Shown: positions 51,197 to 60,797 of the stretch, in pieces
Layout: each line of letters starts with the position of its first letter
How positions within the stretch are numbered: the stretch's first letter is position 1
Origin: Stutzerimonas stutzeri
GTDB lineage: Bacteria; Pseudomonadota; Gammaproteobacteria; Pseudomonadales; Pseudomonadaceae
Assembly (NCBI RefSeq): GCF_002909485.1
Contig: NZ_PPXG01000004.1
Span: forward strand, 248,001 to 312,000
Length of the DNA stretch: 64,000 nt
Direction of reading: 5' to 3'
The notes under the pieces: generated by a model
The model's database searches: none
Told to the model about the DNA's origin: nothing
Seen by the model: only the letters and a program-made list of their open reading frames with translations
Program-made: the position numbers and the translations under genes

Positions 51197-52534
51197 TCAG
51201 TCCAGGCCGAGCTTTTTCAGGCGGTAGCGCATCGAGCGGAAGGTCAGGCCGAGGCGCTGGGCCGCCGCGGTGCGATTCCAGCGGGTTTCCTCCAGCGCCT
51301 GCATGATCAGCTTGCGTTCGATCTCTTCCAGATGGTCTTCCAGGTTGTCGATCTGGGCCAGGCTGCCTTCGCCGTTTTCCGAGAGGCCCGGGCTGTCGGC
51401 AAGGCGCAAGTCACCTGCCTTGATCTCGTCCCCATCGCAAAGCGTATAGGCGCGCTCGAGCATGTTCTCCAGCTCGCGTACGTTCCCCGGAAATCGATAA
51501 TTCTCCAGCTTGGCCAGAGCCTCCGGATGCAGGCGGGCGAGGCTGTCACCACATTCTTGAGCCAGCCGACGGAGCATGGCATCGGCAAGCAGGCCAATAT
51601 CCTCGCGACGCTCGCGTAGCGGAGGCACGCGCAGTTCGATGACGTTCAGCCGGTAGTACAGATCCTGACGGAAGCGGCCCGCTGCGACCTCGGCGGCCAA
51701 GTCCTTGTGGGTCGCGCAGAGGATGCGTACATCGACCATCACCTCCTGCGCGCCGCCTACTGCACGGACGGCCTTCTCCTGAATGGCACGCAGTAGCTTG
51801 ACCTGCATCGGCAGCGGTAGATCCGCTACCTCATCGAGAAATAGGGTGCCGCCGTTGGCAGCCTGGAACAGACCAGGCTTGTCCTCGATGGCACCGCTGA
51901 AACTGCCCTTCTTGTGACCGAAGAACTCGCTTTCCATCAGCTCCGTGGGGATCGCGCCGCAATTCACCGGCACGAACGGTTTCTCATTGCGCGGGCCTTG
52001 TTCATGGATCAGCCGGGACACAAGTTCCTTCCCGCTACCGGACTCACCGCTGATATAGACCGGTGCCTGGCTACGGGCAAGCTTTCCGATCTGCTTGCGT
52101 AGCACTTTCATGGGAGGCGAGCTGCCCAGCAGGCGGCTGTCCACCGGCATTTCCGCAGCCGGCGCACGCAAGCGCAAGGCGGTGTTGACCAGCTCACGCA
52201 GCCGATTGAGATCAACGGGTTTGGTGAGGAAGTCGAACGCCCCGGCCTTGAGTGCGCCGATGGCAGTGTCCAGGCTACCGTACGCGGTGATCATCGCCAC
52301 TGGCAGCTGCGGATGCTGTTGCTGAATGTACTGAACCAGCTCCAGGCCGCTACCATCGGGTAAGCGCATATCGGTCAGGCACAGGTCGTAGTGCTCGCGC
52401 GCCAGCAGTTCGCGAGCTTCCTTGAGGTTGCGGGCGCTGCGGGTATCGAGCTTCATGCGGCCGAGGGTGATTTCCAGCAGCTCGCGGATATCCGGCTCGT
52501 CATCAATGATCAGTGCTTTCTGGCGCGCGGTCAT
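51197..52534 (-). CDS. pilR: Type IV pilus response regulator PilR
   Basis: NtrC-type transcription activator of 445 residues, working with PilS and sigma-54 to drive pilA. It has a receiver with acceptor Asp55 (LCLTDMRLPD), a AAA+ domain with Walker A GESGSGKE and Walker B GGTLFLDEVADL, and a Fis-like helix-turn-helix (RTAAAQRLGLTFRSMRYRLKKL). The sigma-54-contact loop reads GSFSGA rather than GAFTGA. It follows pilS on the same strand across 132 bases that contain a GC-rich hairpin. Confidence 0.96.
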   Translation of the reverse strand: MTARQKALIIDDEPDIRELLEITLGRMKLDTRSARNLKEARELLAREHYDLCLTDMRLPDGSGLELVQYIQQQHPQLPVAMITAYGSLDTAIGALKAGAFDFLTKPVDLNRLRELVNTALRLRAPAAEMPVDSRLLGSSPPMKVLRKQIGKLARSQAPVYISGESGSGKELVSRLIHEQGPRNEKPFVPVNCGAIPTELMESEFFGHKKGSFSGAIEDKPGLFQAANGGTLFLDEVADLPLPMQVKLLRAIQEKAVRAVGGAQEVMVDVRILCATHKDLAAEVAAGRFRQDLYYRLNVIELRVPPLRERREDIGLLADAMLRRLAQECGDSLARLHPEALAKLENYRFPGNVRELENMLERAYTLCDGDEIKAGDLRLADSPGLSENGEGSLAQIDNLEDHLEEIERKLIMQALEETRWNRTAAAQRLGLTFRSMRYRLKKLGLD

Positions 52535-52666
52535 GGTCCTGCTCTTGATTCGTAAAGCGGTAGTCGCCGCTAAGGCGGCCGGCGACCATGTTAACTCCGC
52601 CAGGGGTCACCGTGGCTGTCGCTTTGGTCGATGTGTGATGCGTTGCCGCCAACCGTGCCGCGAGCG

Positions 52667-54259
52667 TTAATTCAGCTTGCGCGGATGAGCGAAGACGATA
52701 CGGAAACAGCTGCCGCCGTCAGCGCGTTCGCGGTAATCCAGGCGCGCCTGATTGCTTTCACACAGTTCGCGCGAGATATACAGCCCGAGCCCGGTGCCTT
52801 TGCTCTCAGTGGTGAAGAACGGTTCGAACACGTTGTGCAGCTGTTCGGCAGCGATGCCCGGGCCGTCGTCGAGCACCTCCACGACCGGCAGATCGCTGGC
52901 CTCCTCTCGGAACAGGCGTAGCCATACCTGAGCACGGTCATGCTGCTGGCCGCTGTAGCGAAGACCATTCTGAACCAGGTTGGTGAGCACCTGAGTCAGC
53001 TGATTGGGGTCCATGCGCGTCTGCAGCGAGCTGCCTACGACTTCAAGGTGCAGTGTCTGTTGCGGGTTGAGCCCCTGGCGAAACTCGCTTGCGAAGCGGT
53101 GCAGCCAGTATTTGAGATCGAGCAGTTGTGGCTCGGCCTGACGGCGCCGTGAGAGCTGCAGGACATTCTCGATGACCAGGTTCATCCGTCGCGAATGATC
53201 CTGAATGATCTGCGCCAGGCGGCGGTCTGGGCCCTCGAGCTCTTCGGACTCCTGAAGCAGTTGCGCGGCATGGCTGATCGCGCCAAGCGGGTTGCGGATC
53301 TCGTGTGCGATGCTCGCGGTGAGTCGGCCGAGGGAGGCGAGCTTGAGTTGCTGCGCCTTCTGCGCGATCTGCGAGATATCCTCGAGAAAGACTAGGGTGT
53401 CGAGTTTGTTGCCGTGCTGCAGCGCAGCAAAACTCGGTTGTAGCGTTGGCCCGTCGGGCGTCGCTTTGAGATTCTGTGGGCGCAGGGAAGGATTGCTGCG
53501 CCACTGCTGCAGCGCCCTGAGTAGTTCGGGGCAGCGCGGAGCGATGCGTTCGCCAGCCAGCGAGTCCTGCCCGAGCAACTGCAATGCCCCCTGGTTGGCC
53601 AGCAGCACGCGCTCCTGTGGGTCGAGCACGATGATGCCGGTACGCATGCGCTGGAGAATCAGCGCATTGAGCGCCTCGAGGTTGGCTACCTCTTCCGCCC
53701 GCTGACGTGCCAGGGTTTCGCTGGCCTGCAGGCGGCGGGTCAGACCTTGTACGAGGAAGGCAGCAGCAAAACAGAGGGTGCCAAGGGCGCCTGCTTGAAC
53801 ATACTGAGTGCTGGCCTCGGGGCGGTTGATGCTGAGATAGAAGGTCAGGTAGATCAGGCCTGTCGCCGCCACCGCGGCGATGAAGAAGCCCACCTTGCCG
53901 CGAAGCAGAATGTTGGCGATGGCAACGGCGACGATCAGCAGGTTGCCGATGCCGCTAGGTGTGCCGCCGGCGAAATAGAACAGCCCTGACAGCAGGATCA
54001 CGTCCATCAGCGCCAGGCCGAGCACGGGCAAGTCGCGCTCCGGACTCTGAATGAGCACGGCGACAAGGATGTTGAGGATCAAATAGAGCCAGGCACCGTA
54101 CTGAAAAAGCTGCGGATTGCTCATCTGCAGCAGATCGCTGTGCAGGTTACTGCTGATCAGCAACACCAGCGCCAGGCCGATGGTCAGGCGGTAGAGGTGA
54201 TACAGGCGAAGGATTCGCCGCCCCTGATCGCCGAAGAAGGTGAGGTTTTCAGCGCCCAC
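52667..54259 (-). CDS. pilS: Type IV pilus sensor histidine kinase PilS
   Basis: Inner-membrane kinase partner of PilR. With the GTG start at 54259 the product is 530 residues, the same length as P. aeruginosa PilS. It has six hydrophobic helices in residues 24-175, a PAS domain (about 195-300), the phospho-acceptor His319 in IAHEIRNPLG, and ATPase boxes (NLVQNGLRY, DDGPGI, GTGLGLYISRELCE). The open frame upstream to 54442 overlaps the next gene and is not family sequence. The GTG overlaps the upstream small gene by 11 bases. Confidence 0.96.
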   Translation of the reverse strand: MGAENLTFFGDQGRRILRLYHLYRLTIGLALVLLISSNLHSDLLQMSNPQLFQYGAWLYLILNILVAVLIQSPERDLPVLGLALMDVILLSGLFYFAGGTPSGIGNLLIVAVAIANILLRGKVGFFIAAVAATGLIYLTFYLSINRPEASTQYVQAGALGTLCFAAAFLVQGLTRRLQASETLARQRAEEVANLEALNALILQRMRTGIIVLDPQERVLLANQGALQLLGQDSLAGERIAPRCPELLRALQQWRSNPSLRPQNLKATPDGPTLQPSFAALQHGNKLDTLVFLEDISQIAQKAQQLKLASLGRLTASIAHEIRNPLGAISHAAQLLQESEELEGPDRRLAQIIQDHSRRMNLVIENVLQLSRRRQAEPQLLDLKYWLHRFASEFRQGLNPQQTLHLEVVGSSLQTRMDPNQLTQVLTNLVQNGLRYSGQQHDRAQVWLRLFREEASDLPVVEVLDDGPGIAAEQLHNVFEPFFTTESKGTGLGLYISRELCESNQARLDYRERADGGSCFRIVFAHPRKLN

Positions 54260-54482
54260 CAGTGCTGCTGTCCTGCTCCAGATGAGCCTGGCTGCAGTAC
54301 CAGCGGTCCTGCGACTGCAGGGCCTGGTCCTGCGGTACATGCACGCCGCACTGGGCGCAGCGGACCATCGATAATGTGGTCTGCTGGGGCTTGGGGGCGG
54401 TTTTCTTTTGCGAGAAACGGCGCCAGAGCCAGAAGGCGGCACCTATCAAGGCAATCCAGAACAACAGTCGAAACAGACCCAT
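54249..54482 (-). CDS. Small membrane protein with CxxC motifs (PP0621 family)
   Basis: A 77-residue protein with one N-terminal membrane helix (about 4-20), a basic linker, then a C-terminal zinc-ribbon-like part with CAQCGVHVPQDQA and YCSQAHLEQ. It looks like the PP0621/YHS-like small proteins found just before pilS in Pseudomonas. It overlaps the pilS start by 11 bases, so the two are translationally linked, but a role in pilus regulation is not shown. Confidence 0.8.
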   Translation of the reverse strand: MGLFRLLFWIALIGAAFWLWRRFSQKKTAPKPQQTTLSMVRCAQCGVHVPQDQALQSQDRWYCSQAHLEQDSSTGGR

Positions 54483-54602
54483 ATCGATTCCTTCCCGATT
54501 AAGCGTGGCGACCTGCGATCGCTCGAGCCGGGGCCTGTCCTTGCCCGCCGCGCCCCAAGCGACGCATCCTGCCTGCGTCGCTCTGGCGCCAGGTCAGCGT
54601 AT

Positions 54603-55592
54603 TCAGTCGAACAGGCCGAAGGTCAAGCGGCTCCACCAGGAGCGCTTCTGCTCCTGCTGTTCTAGCTCCTTGAGCACTGGGCGAAGCTCTTCGGGTAGAT
54701 CGCGCGAGGCATTTTCGTACTGACGCAGCACGTCTCGGTTGGCGCGAGAGGTATCCGGACGCGGTGCCTCGCCTTCGATGAAGCCAAGGGTGGCCTTGCT
54801 CAGCCAGCTGCGGTTGTCATCCTCGCGCTCGACGGGTGTGAACTTGCCACCTTCCAGCGTTGCATGATCCGGGTAATTGAGCTGCAAGGTCTGCAGGCTA
54901 GTGTCGGCGAGATCGTCGAGGCCCAGGCGCTGGTAGGCTTCGGTCATCACGGCAAGGCCGTCGCCGACGGCTGGTGTGCCCTGGAAGTTCTCTACCACGT
55001 AACGGCCGCGGTTGGCCGCCGCGACATACGCCTGACGCTTGAGGTAGTAGTGCGCGACATGGATCTCGTTGGCCGCCAGCAGGTTGCGCAGGTAGATCAT
55101 GCGCGCCTTGGCATCCGGCGAGTAACGGCTGTTGGGGTAGCGGCTGGTGAGCTGGGCGAACTCGTTGAAGGAGTCGCGGGCCGCGCCCGGATCGCGTTTG
55201 GTCATATCCAGCGGCAGGAAGCGCGCGAGCAGGCCGCGATCTTGATCGAATGAGGCCAGCCCCTTGAGGTAGTAGGCGTAGTCGACGTTAGGGTGTTGCG
55301 GGTGCAGGCGAATGAATCGCTCTGCCGCCGAGCGTGCAGCTTCGGGCTCGACGTTGCGGTAATAGGCGTAGATCAGTTCCAGCTGCGCCTGCTCGGCGAA
55401 GCGGCCGAATGGGTAGCGTGACTCCAGCGCCTTGAGTTTGCTGATGGCGTTGGTGTAGCTCTTGTTGTCCAGGTCGGCCTGTGCTTGCTGGTACAGCTCG
55501 ACCTCACCCAGGTTCTCGTCGACGGTGTCATTGGATGAACAGGCGGCGGTTAGGGCGAGAATGGCGATCAGCAGCAGGTGTTTCACTTGCAT
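54603..55592 (-). CDS. bamD: Outer-membrane assembly lipoprotein BamD
   Basis: Essential component of the BAM complex, which inserts beta-barrel proteins into the outer membrane. The 329-residue product has a signal peptide ending in the lipobox LTAAC (lipidated cysteine near residue 19), followed by TPR repeats ([21 protein letters not shown]-type, [19 protein letters not shown]). A C-terminal extension beyond the usual 245 residues is typical of Pseudomonas. [15 protein letters not shown] at 55592 is the real start; the frame continues to 55775 through the promoter region. It diverges from rluD. Confidence 0.95.
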   Translation of the reverse strand: MQVKHLLLIAILALTAACSSNDTVDENLGEVELYQQAQADLDNKSYTNAISKLKALESRYPFGRFAEQAQLELIYAYYRNVEPEAARSAAERFIRLHPQHPNVDYAYYLKGLASFDQDRGLLARFLPLDMTKRDPGAARDSFNEFAQLTSRYPNSRYSPDAKARMIYLRNLLAANEIHVAHYYLKRQAYVAAANRGRYVVENFQGTPAVGDGLAVMTEAYQRLGLDDLADTSLQTLQLNYPDHATLEGGKFTPVEREDDNRSWLSKATLGFIEGEAPRPDTSRANRDVLRQYENASRDLPEELRPVLKELEQQEQKRSWWSRLTFGLFD

Positions 55593-55640
55593 GGCGGCTT
55601 GCGTCCCTGTGACGGCTGGCTGTCTCGCGCGGAGCCGTCC

Positions 55641-55649
55641 TGTTATGAT
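55641..55649 (+). promoter_or_regulatory. Extended -10 promoter of rluD-pgeF
   Basis: TGTTATGAT in the bamD-rluD divergent gap, with no clear -35. The start point would leave a leader of about 140 bases before the rluD ATG. Confidence 0.42.
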
Positions 55650-55797
55650 GAGCGCCCCGGTGCGCCGGGACAAAGACGCCGTATTTAAACACAAGCGTGT
55701 AGCCGAAACCAAAGGCCGCTCCGCCATCTGCGGTCCCCGGGCTCTTCCATTACCAGTGGATACCGCCTGCCTCACTCAGACGAACCTATCTCGCCGT

Positions 55798-56772
55798 ATG
55801 TCCACGACTTCCAAACAGGCCATCCAACTCCGTGCCGAGGTGCCGTTTGACCTTGGCGGGCAACGTCTCGATCAGGTCGCGGCGCAGCTCTTTTCCGAAC
55901 ATTCGCGCTCGCGTCTCGCCGCTTGGATCAAAGAAGGTCTGCTGACCGTGGACGGCACGGTAATACGCCCCCGCGATACCGTGCATGCCGGCGCGATACT
56001 CGAGCTGAGCGCCGAGCAGCAGGCGCAGGGTGAGTGGGTGGCGCAGGATATTCCACTCGAGATCGTCTACGAAGACGATCAGATTCTGGTGATCGACAAA
56101 CCTGCCGGCCTTGTCGTGCACCCTGCGGCGGGCCACGCCGATGGCACGCTGCTCAACGCACTGCTGCATCACGTCCCGGATCTGATCAACGTCCCTCGCG
56201 CAGGCATCGTTCATCGTCTGGACAAGGACACCACCGGCTTGATGGTCGTGGCCAAGACATTGCAGGCGCAGACTCGACTGGTCGAACAGCTGCAGGCGCG
56301 CAGCGTCAGTCGTATCTACGAGGCCATCGTCATCGGCGTGATCATCACCGGTGGTACGGTCGACGCACCTATCGGCCGTCACGGCCAGCAGCGCCAGCGT
56401 ATGGCGGTGGTGGAGGGCGGCAAGCCTGCCGTCAGTCACTATCGTGTGCTCGAGCGCTTCCGCTCGCATACCTATGTTCGCGTTAAGCTGGAAACCGGGC
56501 GCACCCACCAGATCCGCGTGCACATGACCCATCTCGGTTATCCACTGGTGGGCGATCCGCTGTACAGCGGGCGCTTCCGCATTCCGCCGGCGGCTAATCC
56601 GACGATGGTGCAAACGCTGCGTGAGTTTCCGCGTCAGGCGCTGCACGCGCGCTTCCTCGAGCTGGATCATCCGATCACCGGTGAGCGCTTGAAGTGGGAG
56701 TCGCCGTTACCGGATGACTTCGTCTGGCTGCTGACGCTGCTGCAACAGGACCGCGAGGCCTTCGTCGGGTGA
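55798..56772 (+). CDS. rluD: 23S rRNA pseudouridine(1911/1915/1917) synthase
   Basis: Makes three pseudouridines in helix 69 of 23S rRNA, which matters for ribosome assembly. The 324-residue product has an N-terminal S4 RNA-binding domain (RLDQVAAQLFSEHSRSRLAAWIKEG) and the catalytic HRLDKDTTGL aspartate near residue 142, plus KLETGRTHQIRVH. The ATG at 55798 gives the family start; the frame extends back to 55462 but there it overlaps bamD. Its stop overlaps the pgeF GTG. Confidence 0.97.
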   Translation: MSTTSKQAIQLRAEVPFDLGGQRLDQVAAQLFSEHSRSRLAAWIKEGLLTVDGTVIRPRDTVHAGAILELSAEQQAQGEWVAQDIPLEIVYEDDQILVIDKPAGLVVHPAAGHADGTLLNALLHHVPDLINVPRAGIVHRLDKDTTGLMVVAKTLQAQTRLVEQLQARSVSRIYEAIVIGVIITGGTVDAPIGRHGQQRQRMAVVEGGKPAVSHYRVLERFRSHTYVRVKLETGRTHQIRVHMTHLGYPLVGDPLYSGRFRIPPAANPTMVQTLREFPRQALHARFLELDHPITGERLKWESPLPDDFVWLLTLLQQDREAFVG

Positions 56773-57506
56773 GTGCGTGGGGCGATGACTGGCTCGTGCC
56801 AGAGTGGCCTGCTCCGCCCGGCGTCCGCGCCTGTGTGACCACTCGGCAGGGAGGCGTCAGTCGCGCTCCGTTCGACAGTTTCAATCTGGGTGATCACGTC
56901 GGTGATGATCCGGCGGCGGTGGCCTGGAATCGCCAGCATTTGCAACAAACTCTCGGCTGTCAGCCTGTCTGGCTGGAGCAGGTGCATTCAAGCGTTGCAG
57001 TCCAGGCCGTTCCCGGCGTCTGTGCGACTGCCGATGCAAGCTGGAGTAAAGCGCCGGGCCAGGCCTGCGCGGTGCTGACTGCCGACTGCCTGCCGGTACT
57101 GTTCTGTGATCGAGACGCGACCCGCGTGGCTGCGGCGCATGCCGGTTGGCGTGGGCTGGCTGGGGGAGTGCTCGAGGCGACGCTCAAGGCGCTGGCAGTG
57201 CCTGCCGAAGAGCTGCTGGTCTGGCTAGGGCCGGCGATTGGGCCTGCCGCATTCGAAGTCGGCCCGGAGGTGCGAGAGGCCTTTTTGGCCCAGCATCCGG
57301 AGGCTGCAGAAGCCTTTGTTGTAAGCGTTAATGCTGGCCGCAGCATGGCTGATCTTTATCAGTTGGCGCGCATTCGTCTAGCCGCTGTCGGCGTCAACGC
57401 GGTTTACGGTGGTGGTCTGTGTACTCTGAGCGATCCGCGCTTTTACTCCTATCGGCGCGCCTCGCGTACGGGCCGCTTCGCCAGTCTGATCTGGCTAGAG
57501 CGCTAG
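56769..57506 (+). CDS. pgeF: Peptidoglycan editing factor PgeF
   Basis: YfiH/DUF152 copper-laccase-fold enzyme of 245 residues. In E. coli it removes wrongly incorporated L-serine from peptidoglycan precursors. Visible motifs include TTRQGGVS, VHSS, TADCLPVLF, AHAGWRGL and GGGLCTLSDPRFYSYRR, with the metal-binding Cys/His set intact. The GTG start overlaps the rluD stop (GTGA), a conserved coupling in gammaproteobacteria. Confidence 0.94.
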   Translation: MSAWGDDWLVPEWPAPPGVRACVTTRQGGVSRAPFDSFNLGDHVGDDPAAVAWNRQHLQQTLGCQPVWLEQVHSSVAVQAVPGVCATADASWSKAPGQACAVLTADCLPVLFCDRDATRVAAAHAGWRGLAGGVLEATLKALAVPAEELLVWLGPAIGPAAFEVGPEVREAFLAQHPEAAEAFVVSVNAGRSMADLYQLARIRLAAVGVNAVYGGGLCTLSDPRFYSYRRASRTGRFASLIWLER

Positions 57507-57569
57507 CGGCCGCTTACTCGCCTGAATCTTAAGCTCTGCTCTGGCATGACCTGCGTCAATGTCATGTGC

Positions 57570-57598
57570 CTTGAATCTCCAACAATCATCCTCATCTA
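57570..57598 (+). promoter_or_regulatory. Heat-shock (sigma-32) promoter of clpB
   Basis: CTTGAA, a 14-base spacer, then CCTCATCTA, one mismatch from the CCCCATNTA -10 of RpoH promoters. It lies about 65 bases before the clpB leader ends. ClpB is a classical RpoH target. Confidence 0.78.
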
Positions 57599-57670
57599 TG
57601 CTGCATCTCGCAGGTTTCGTATATGGCGCGATTCAGGGCGCCGGCCTGCATTACTTGAGGATAGACATCC

Positions 57671-60235
57671 ATGCGTATCGATCGATTGACCAGCAAGCTC
57701 CAGCTTGCGCTTTCCGATGCCCAGTCCATTGCCGTTGGCCTGGATCACCCTTCCATTGAGCCGCTGCACCTCATGCAGGCATTGCTAGAGCAGCAGGGTG
57801 GCTCGATCAAGCCGCTGCTTATGCAGGTTGGCTTCGACATCAACGCCCTGCGGCAGGCGCTGGCCAAAGAGCTGGACCAGTTGCCCAAGCTGCAGAATCC
57901 CACCGGCGACATGAACCTGTCCCAGGATCTGGCGCGTCTGCTCAACCAGGCAGATCGCCTTGCCCAGCAGAAAGGTGACCAGTACATCTCCAGCGAGCTG
58001 GTGCTGCTAGCTGCGCTGGACAGCAATACGCGGCTAGGCAAGCTGCTGCTGGCGCAGGGTGTCAGCAAGAAGGCGTTGGAAAACGCCATCAGCAATCTAC
58101 GCGGCGGCGATGCGGTCAACGACCCCAATGCAGAGGAGTCGCGGCAGGCGCTCGACAAGTACACCGTGGACATGACCAAGCGTGCCGAGGATGGCAAGCT
58201 CGATCCGGTGATCGGGCGCGACGACGAGATCCGTCGCACCATCCAGGTTCTGCAGCGGCGTACCAAGAACAATCCGGTACTGATCGGTGAGCCGGGTGTC
58301 GGCAAGACGGCCATCGTCGAGGGACTGGCCCAGCGCATCGTCAATGGTGAGGTGCCCGATGGGCTCAAGGACAAGCGTCTGCTTGCCCTGGACATGGGCT
58401 CGCTGATTGCTGGTGCCAAGTTCCGCGGCGAGTTCGAAGAGCGTTTGAAGGCCGTGCTGAACGAGCTGTCCAAGCAGGAAGGGCGCGTAATCCTGTTCAT
58501 CGACGAACTGCATACCATGGTCGGCGCAGGCAAGGCCGAAGGCGCCATGGATGCCGGCAACATGCTCAAGCCGGCACTGGCTCGCGGTGAGCTGCACTGC
58601 GTGGGCGCTACCACGCTGGATGAGTATCGCCAGTACATCGAGAAAGATGCCGCGCTGGAGCGCCGCTTCCAGAAGATCCAAGTGGACGAGCCGAGCGAGG
58701 AGGACACCATTGCCATCCTCCGCGGCCTGAAAGAGCGTTACGAGGTGCACCATGGGGTGACCATCACCGATGGGGCGATCATCGCGGCGGCCAAGCTCAG
58801 CCACCGCTATATCACTGACCGGCAGCTGCCGGACAAGGCCATCGACCTGATTGATGAGGCGGGTAGCCGGATCCGCATGGAAATCGACTCCAAGCCGGAA
58901 GAGCTGGATCGTCTGGATCGTCGTTTGATTCAATTGAAGATCGAGCGTGAAGCGCTGAAGAAAGAGGACGACGAGGCTACCAAGAAGCGCTTGGCCAAAT
59001 TGGAAAGTGACATCGCCAAGCTGGAAAGGGAGTATGCCGACCTGGAGGAAATCTGGAAGTCGGAGAAGGCAGAGGTGCAGGGCTCCGCGCAGATCCAGCA
59101 GAAGATCGAGCAGGCCAAGGCCGAGCTCGAGACAGCTCGGCGAAAAGGCGATCTGGCGCGCATGGCCGAGCTGCAATACGGCATCATTCCTGATCTCGAG
59201 CGCAGCCTGGAGATGGTCGACCAGCATGGCAAGAAAGAGAATCAGCTTCTGCGCAACAAGGTAACCGACGAAGAAATCGCTGAGGTGGTCTCCAAGTGGA
59301 CCGGCATCCCGGTTTCTAAGATGCTCGAAGGCGAGCGTGACAAGCTGTTGCGCATGGAAGACATGCTGCATACGCGCGTCATCGGCCAGCACGAGGCGGT
59401 GGTGGCGGTGGCCAATGCCGTGCGCCGCTCGCGTGCCGGTCTCTCCGATCCGAATCGCCCCAGTGGCTCATTCCTTTTTCTCGGCCCGACCGGGGTGGGC
59501 AAAACTGAGCTGTGCAAGGCGCTCGCCGAATTCCTCTTCGATACCGAAGAGGCGATGATTCGCATCGACATGTCCGAGTTCATGGAGAAGCACTCGGTGG
59601 CTCGCCTAATTGGTGCGCCGCCAGGCTACGTTGGCTATGAAGAGGGTGGTTACCTGACCGAGGCGGTACGCCGCAAGCCCTATTCGGTGGTGCTGATGGA
59701 TGAGGTGGAAAAAGCCCATCCGGACGTCTTCAACGTGCTGCTGCAGGTGTTGGAGGACGGCCGCCTGACCGACAGTCATGGGCGCACGGTGGATTTCAAG
59801 AACACCGTGATCGTGATGACTTCCAATCTTGGGTCGACCCAGATCCAGGAGCTGGTCGGTGACCCAGACGCCCAGCGCGCGGCGGTGATGGATGCGGTAT
59901 CGCACCACTTCCGGCCAGAGTTCATCAATCGCATCGACGAGGTGGTGGTGTTCGATCCGCTGGCTCGCGAGCAGATCGCCGGCATTGCCGAGATACAGTT
60001 GGGGCGTCTGCGCAAGCGGCTGACCGAGCGCGAGCTGAGTCTGGAGCTCAGCCAGGAGGCGATGGACAAGCTGATCGCCGTTGGCTACGACCCGGTGTAT
60101 GGTGCGCGGCCGCTTAAGCGGGCTATCCAGCGCTGGATCGAGAACCCACTGGCGCAGCAAATACTCTCGGGGCAGTTCGCGCCGGGCAGTAGCGTCAAGG
60201 GACGAGTCGAAGGCGACCAGATCGTCTTCGACTGA
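57671..60235 (+). CDS. clpB: Disaggregase chaperone ClpB
   Basis: Hexameric AAA+ chaperone that, with DnaK, extracts proteins from heat-induced aggregates. The 854-residue product has the Clp N-domain (about 1-145), NBD1 with GEPGVGKT and [10 protein letters not shown], the long coiled-coil middle domain (about 400-520), and NBD2 with [14 protein letters not shown]. No ClpP-binding IGL loop is expected. GAGGA lies before the ATG at 57671. Confidence 0.98.
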   Translation: MRIDRLTSKLQLALSDAQSIAVGLDHPSIEPLHLMQALLEQQGGSIKPLLMQVGFDINALRQALAKELDQLPKLQNPTGDMNLSQDLARLLNQADRLAQQKGDQYISSELVLLAALDSNTRLGKLLLAQGVSKKALENAISNLRGGDAVNDPNAEESRQALDKYTVDMTKRAEDGKLDPVIGRDDEIRRTIQVLQRRTKNNPVLIGEPGVGKTAIVEGLAQRIVNGEVPDGLKDKRLLALDMGSLIAGAKFRGEFEERLKAVLNELSKQEGRVILFIDELHTMVGAGKAEGAMDAGNMLKPALARGELHCVGATTLDEYRQYIEKDAALERRFQKIQVDEPSEEDTIAILRGLKERYEVHHGVTITDGAIIAAAKLSHRYITDRQLPDKAIDLIDEAGSRIRMEIDSKPEELDRLDRRLIQLKIEREALKKEDDEATKKRLAKLESDIAKLEREYADLEEIWKSEKAEVQGSAQIQQKIEQAKAELETARRKGDLARMAELQYGIIPDLERSLEMVDQHGKKENQLLRNKVTDEEIAEVVSKWTGIPVSKMLEGERDKLLRMEDMLHTRVIGQHEAVVAVANAVRRSRAGLSDPNRPSGSFLFLGPTGVGKTELCKALAEFLFDTEEAMIRIDMSEFMEKHSVARLIGAPPGYVGYEEGGYLTEAVRRKPYSVVLMDEVEKAHPDVFNVLLQVLEDGRLTDSHGRTVDFKNTVIVMTSNLGSTQIQELVGDPDAQRAAVMDAVSHHFRPEFINRIDEVVVFDPLAREQIAGIAEIQLGRLRKRLTERELSLELSQEAMDKLIAVGYDPVYGARPLKRAIQRWIENPLAQQILSGQFAPGSSVKGRVEGDQIVFD

Positions 60236-60248
60236 GCGATCCACCTAT

Positions 60249-60273
60249 CCGCAAGGCGGTAACCGCCTTGCGG
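60249..60273 (+). terminator. Hairpin after clpB without T-tract
   Basis: A perfect 11-pair stem CCGCAAGGCGG/CCGCCTTGCGG with a TAA loop, 14 bases past the stop. ATGATG follows instead of T residues, so it may be a rho-dependent or stabilising 3' structure. Confidence 0.55.
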
Positions 60274-60351
60274 ATGATGCGTGATGGAGCGCAGTTTTTG
60301 GGCGCATCGCCGGGTGAACGCAAACTGTTGTCATGAATCGCATTTTTAGGG

Positions 60352-60379
60352 TTGACAGCAGAGCCGGGAACCGTAAAAT
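60352..60379 (+). promoter_or_regulatory. Sigma-70 promoter of the tRNA-Asn-Pro-Lys cluster
   Basis: A perfect TTGACA, 16 bases, TAAAAT, then GGCGCGCC, a GC-rich discriminator typical of stable-RNA promoters. The start point would be about 45 bases before tRNA-Asn. Confidence 0.78.
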
Positions 60380-60431
60380 GGCGCGCCTCTGAGGTGGTAA
60401 CGTAACGCCAAGGAGCTGGAATTGTAGTTGT

Positions 60432-60507
60432 TCCGCGATAGCTCAGTCGGTAGAGCAAATGACTGTTAATCATTGGGTCCCAGGTTCGAGTCCTGGTCGC
60501 GGAGCCA
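60432..60507 (+). tRNA. tRNA-Asn (GTT)
   Basis: A 76-base cloverleaf with acceptor TCCGCGA/TCGCGGA, anticodon GTT in loop CTGTTAA, a GGTTCGAGTCC T-arm and encoded CCA. First of three closely spaced tRNA genes. Confidence 0.96.
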
Positions 60508-60516
60508 AATTCCAAT

Positions 60517-60593
60517 CGGGGTATAGCGCAGTCCGGTAGCGCGCCTGCTTTGGGAGCAGGATGTCGGGAGTTCGAATCCCCCTACCCCGACCA
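60517..60593 (+). tRNA. tRNA-Pro (TGG)
   Basis: A 77-base cloverleaf with acceptor CGGGGTA/TACCCCG, anticodon TGG in loop TTTGGGA, a GTTCGAATC T-loop and encoded CCA. Nine bases after tRNA-Asn. Confidence 0.96.
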
Positions 60594-60598
60594 TTTTT

Positions 60599-60674
60599 GG
60601 GTCGTTAGCTCAGTTGGTAGAGCAGTTGGCTTTTAACCAATTGGTCGTAGGTTCGAATCCTACACGACCCACCA
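60599..60674 (+). tRNA. tRNA-Lys (TTT)
   Basis: A 76-base cloverleaf with acceptor GGGTCGT/ACGACCC, anticodon TTT in loop CTTTTAA, a GGTTCGAATCC T-arm and encoded CCA. Five bases after tRNA-Pro, and followed by the cluster terminator. Confidence 0.96.
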
Positions 60675-60695
60675 TAGGAGCTTCTCAGGAAGCAT

Positions 60696-60735
60696 AAAAA
60701 GCTGGATGCCCTCACGGGTATCCAGCTTTTTTTTT
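60696..60735 (+). terminator. Intrinsic terminator of the tRNA cluster
   Basis: AAAAAGCTGGAT...ATCCAGCTTTTT: a long stem with a TCAC loop and nine T, 22 bases after tRNA-Lys. Confidence 0.93.
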
Positions 60736-60797
60736 GGGGGCTGCGGCTATGTGGTCCGGTGTTGAAGGCGCACCCGCAAAGGTGCGCCTTCTCTCCA

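Noticed and set aside
58097-59392. 431-residue minus-strand frame opposite clpB
   Set aside because: Mirror frame in a highly conserved chaperone gene.
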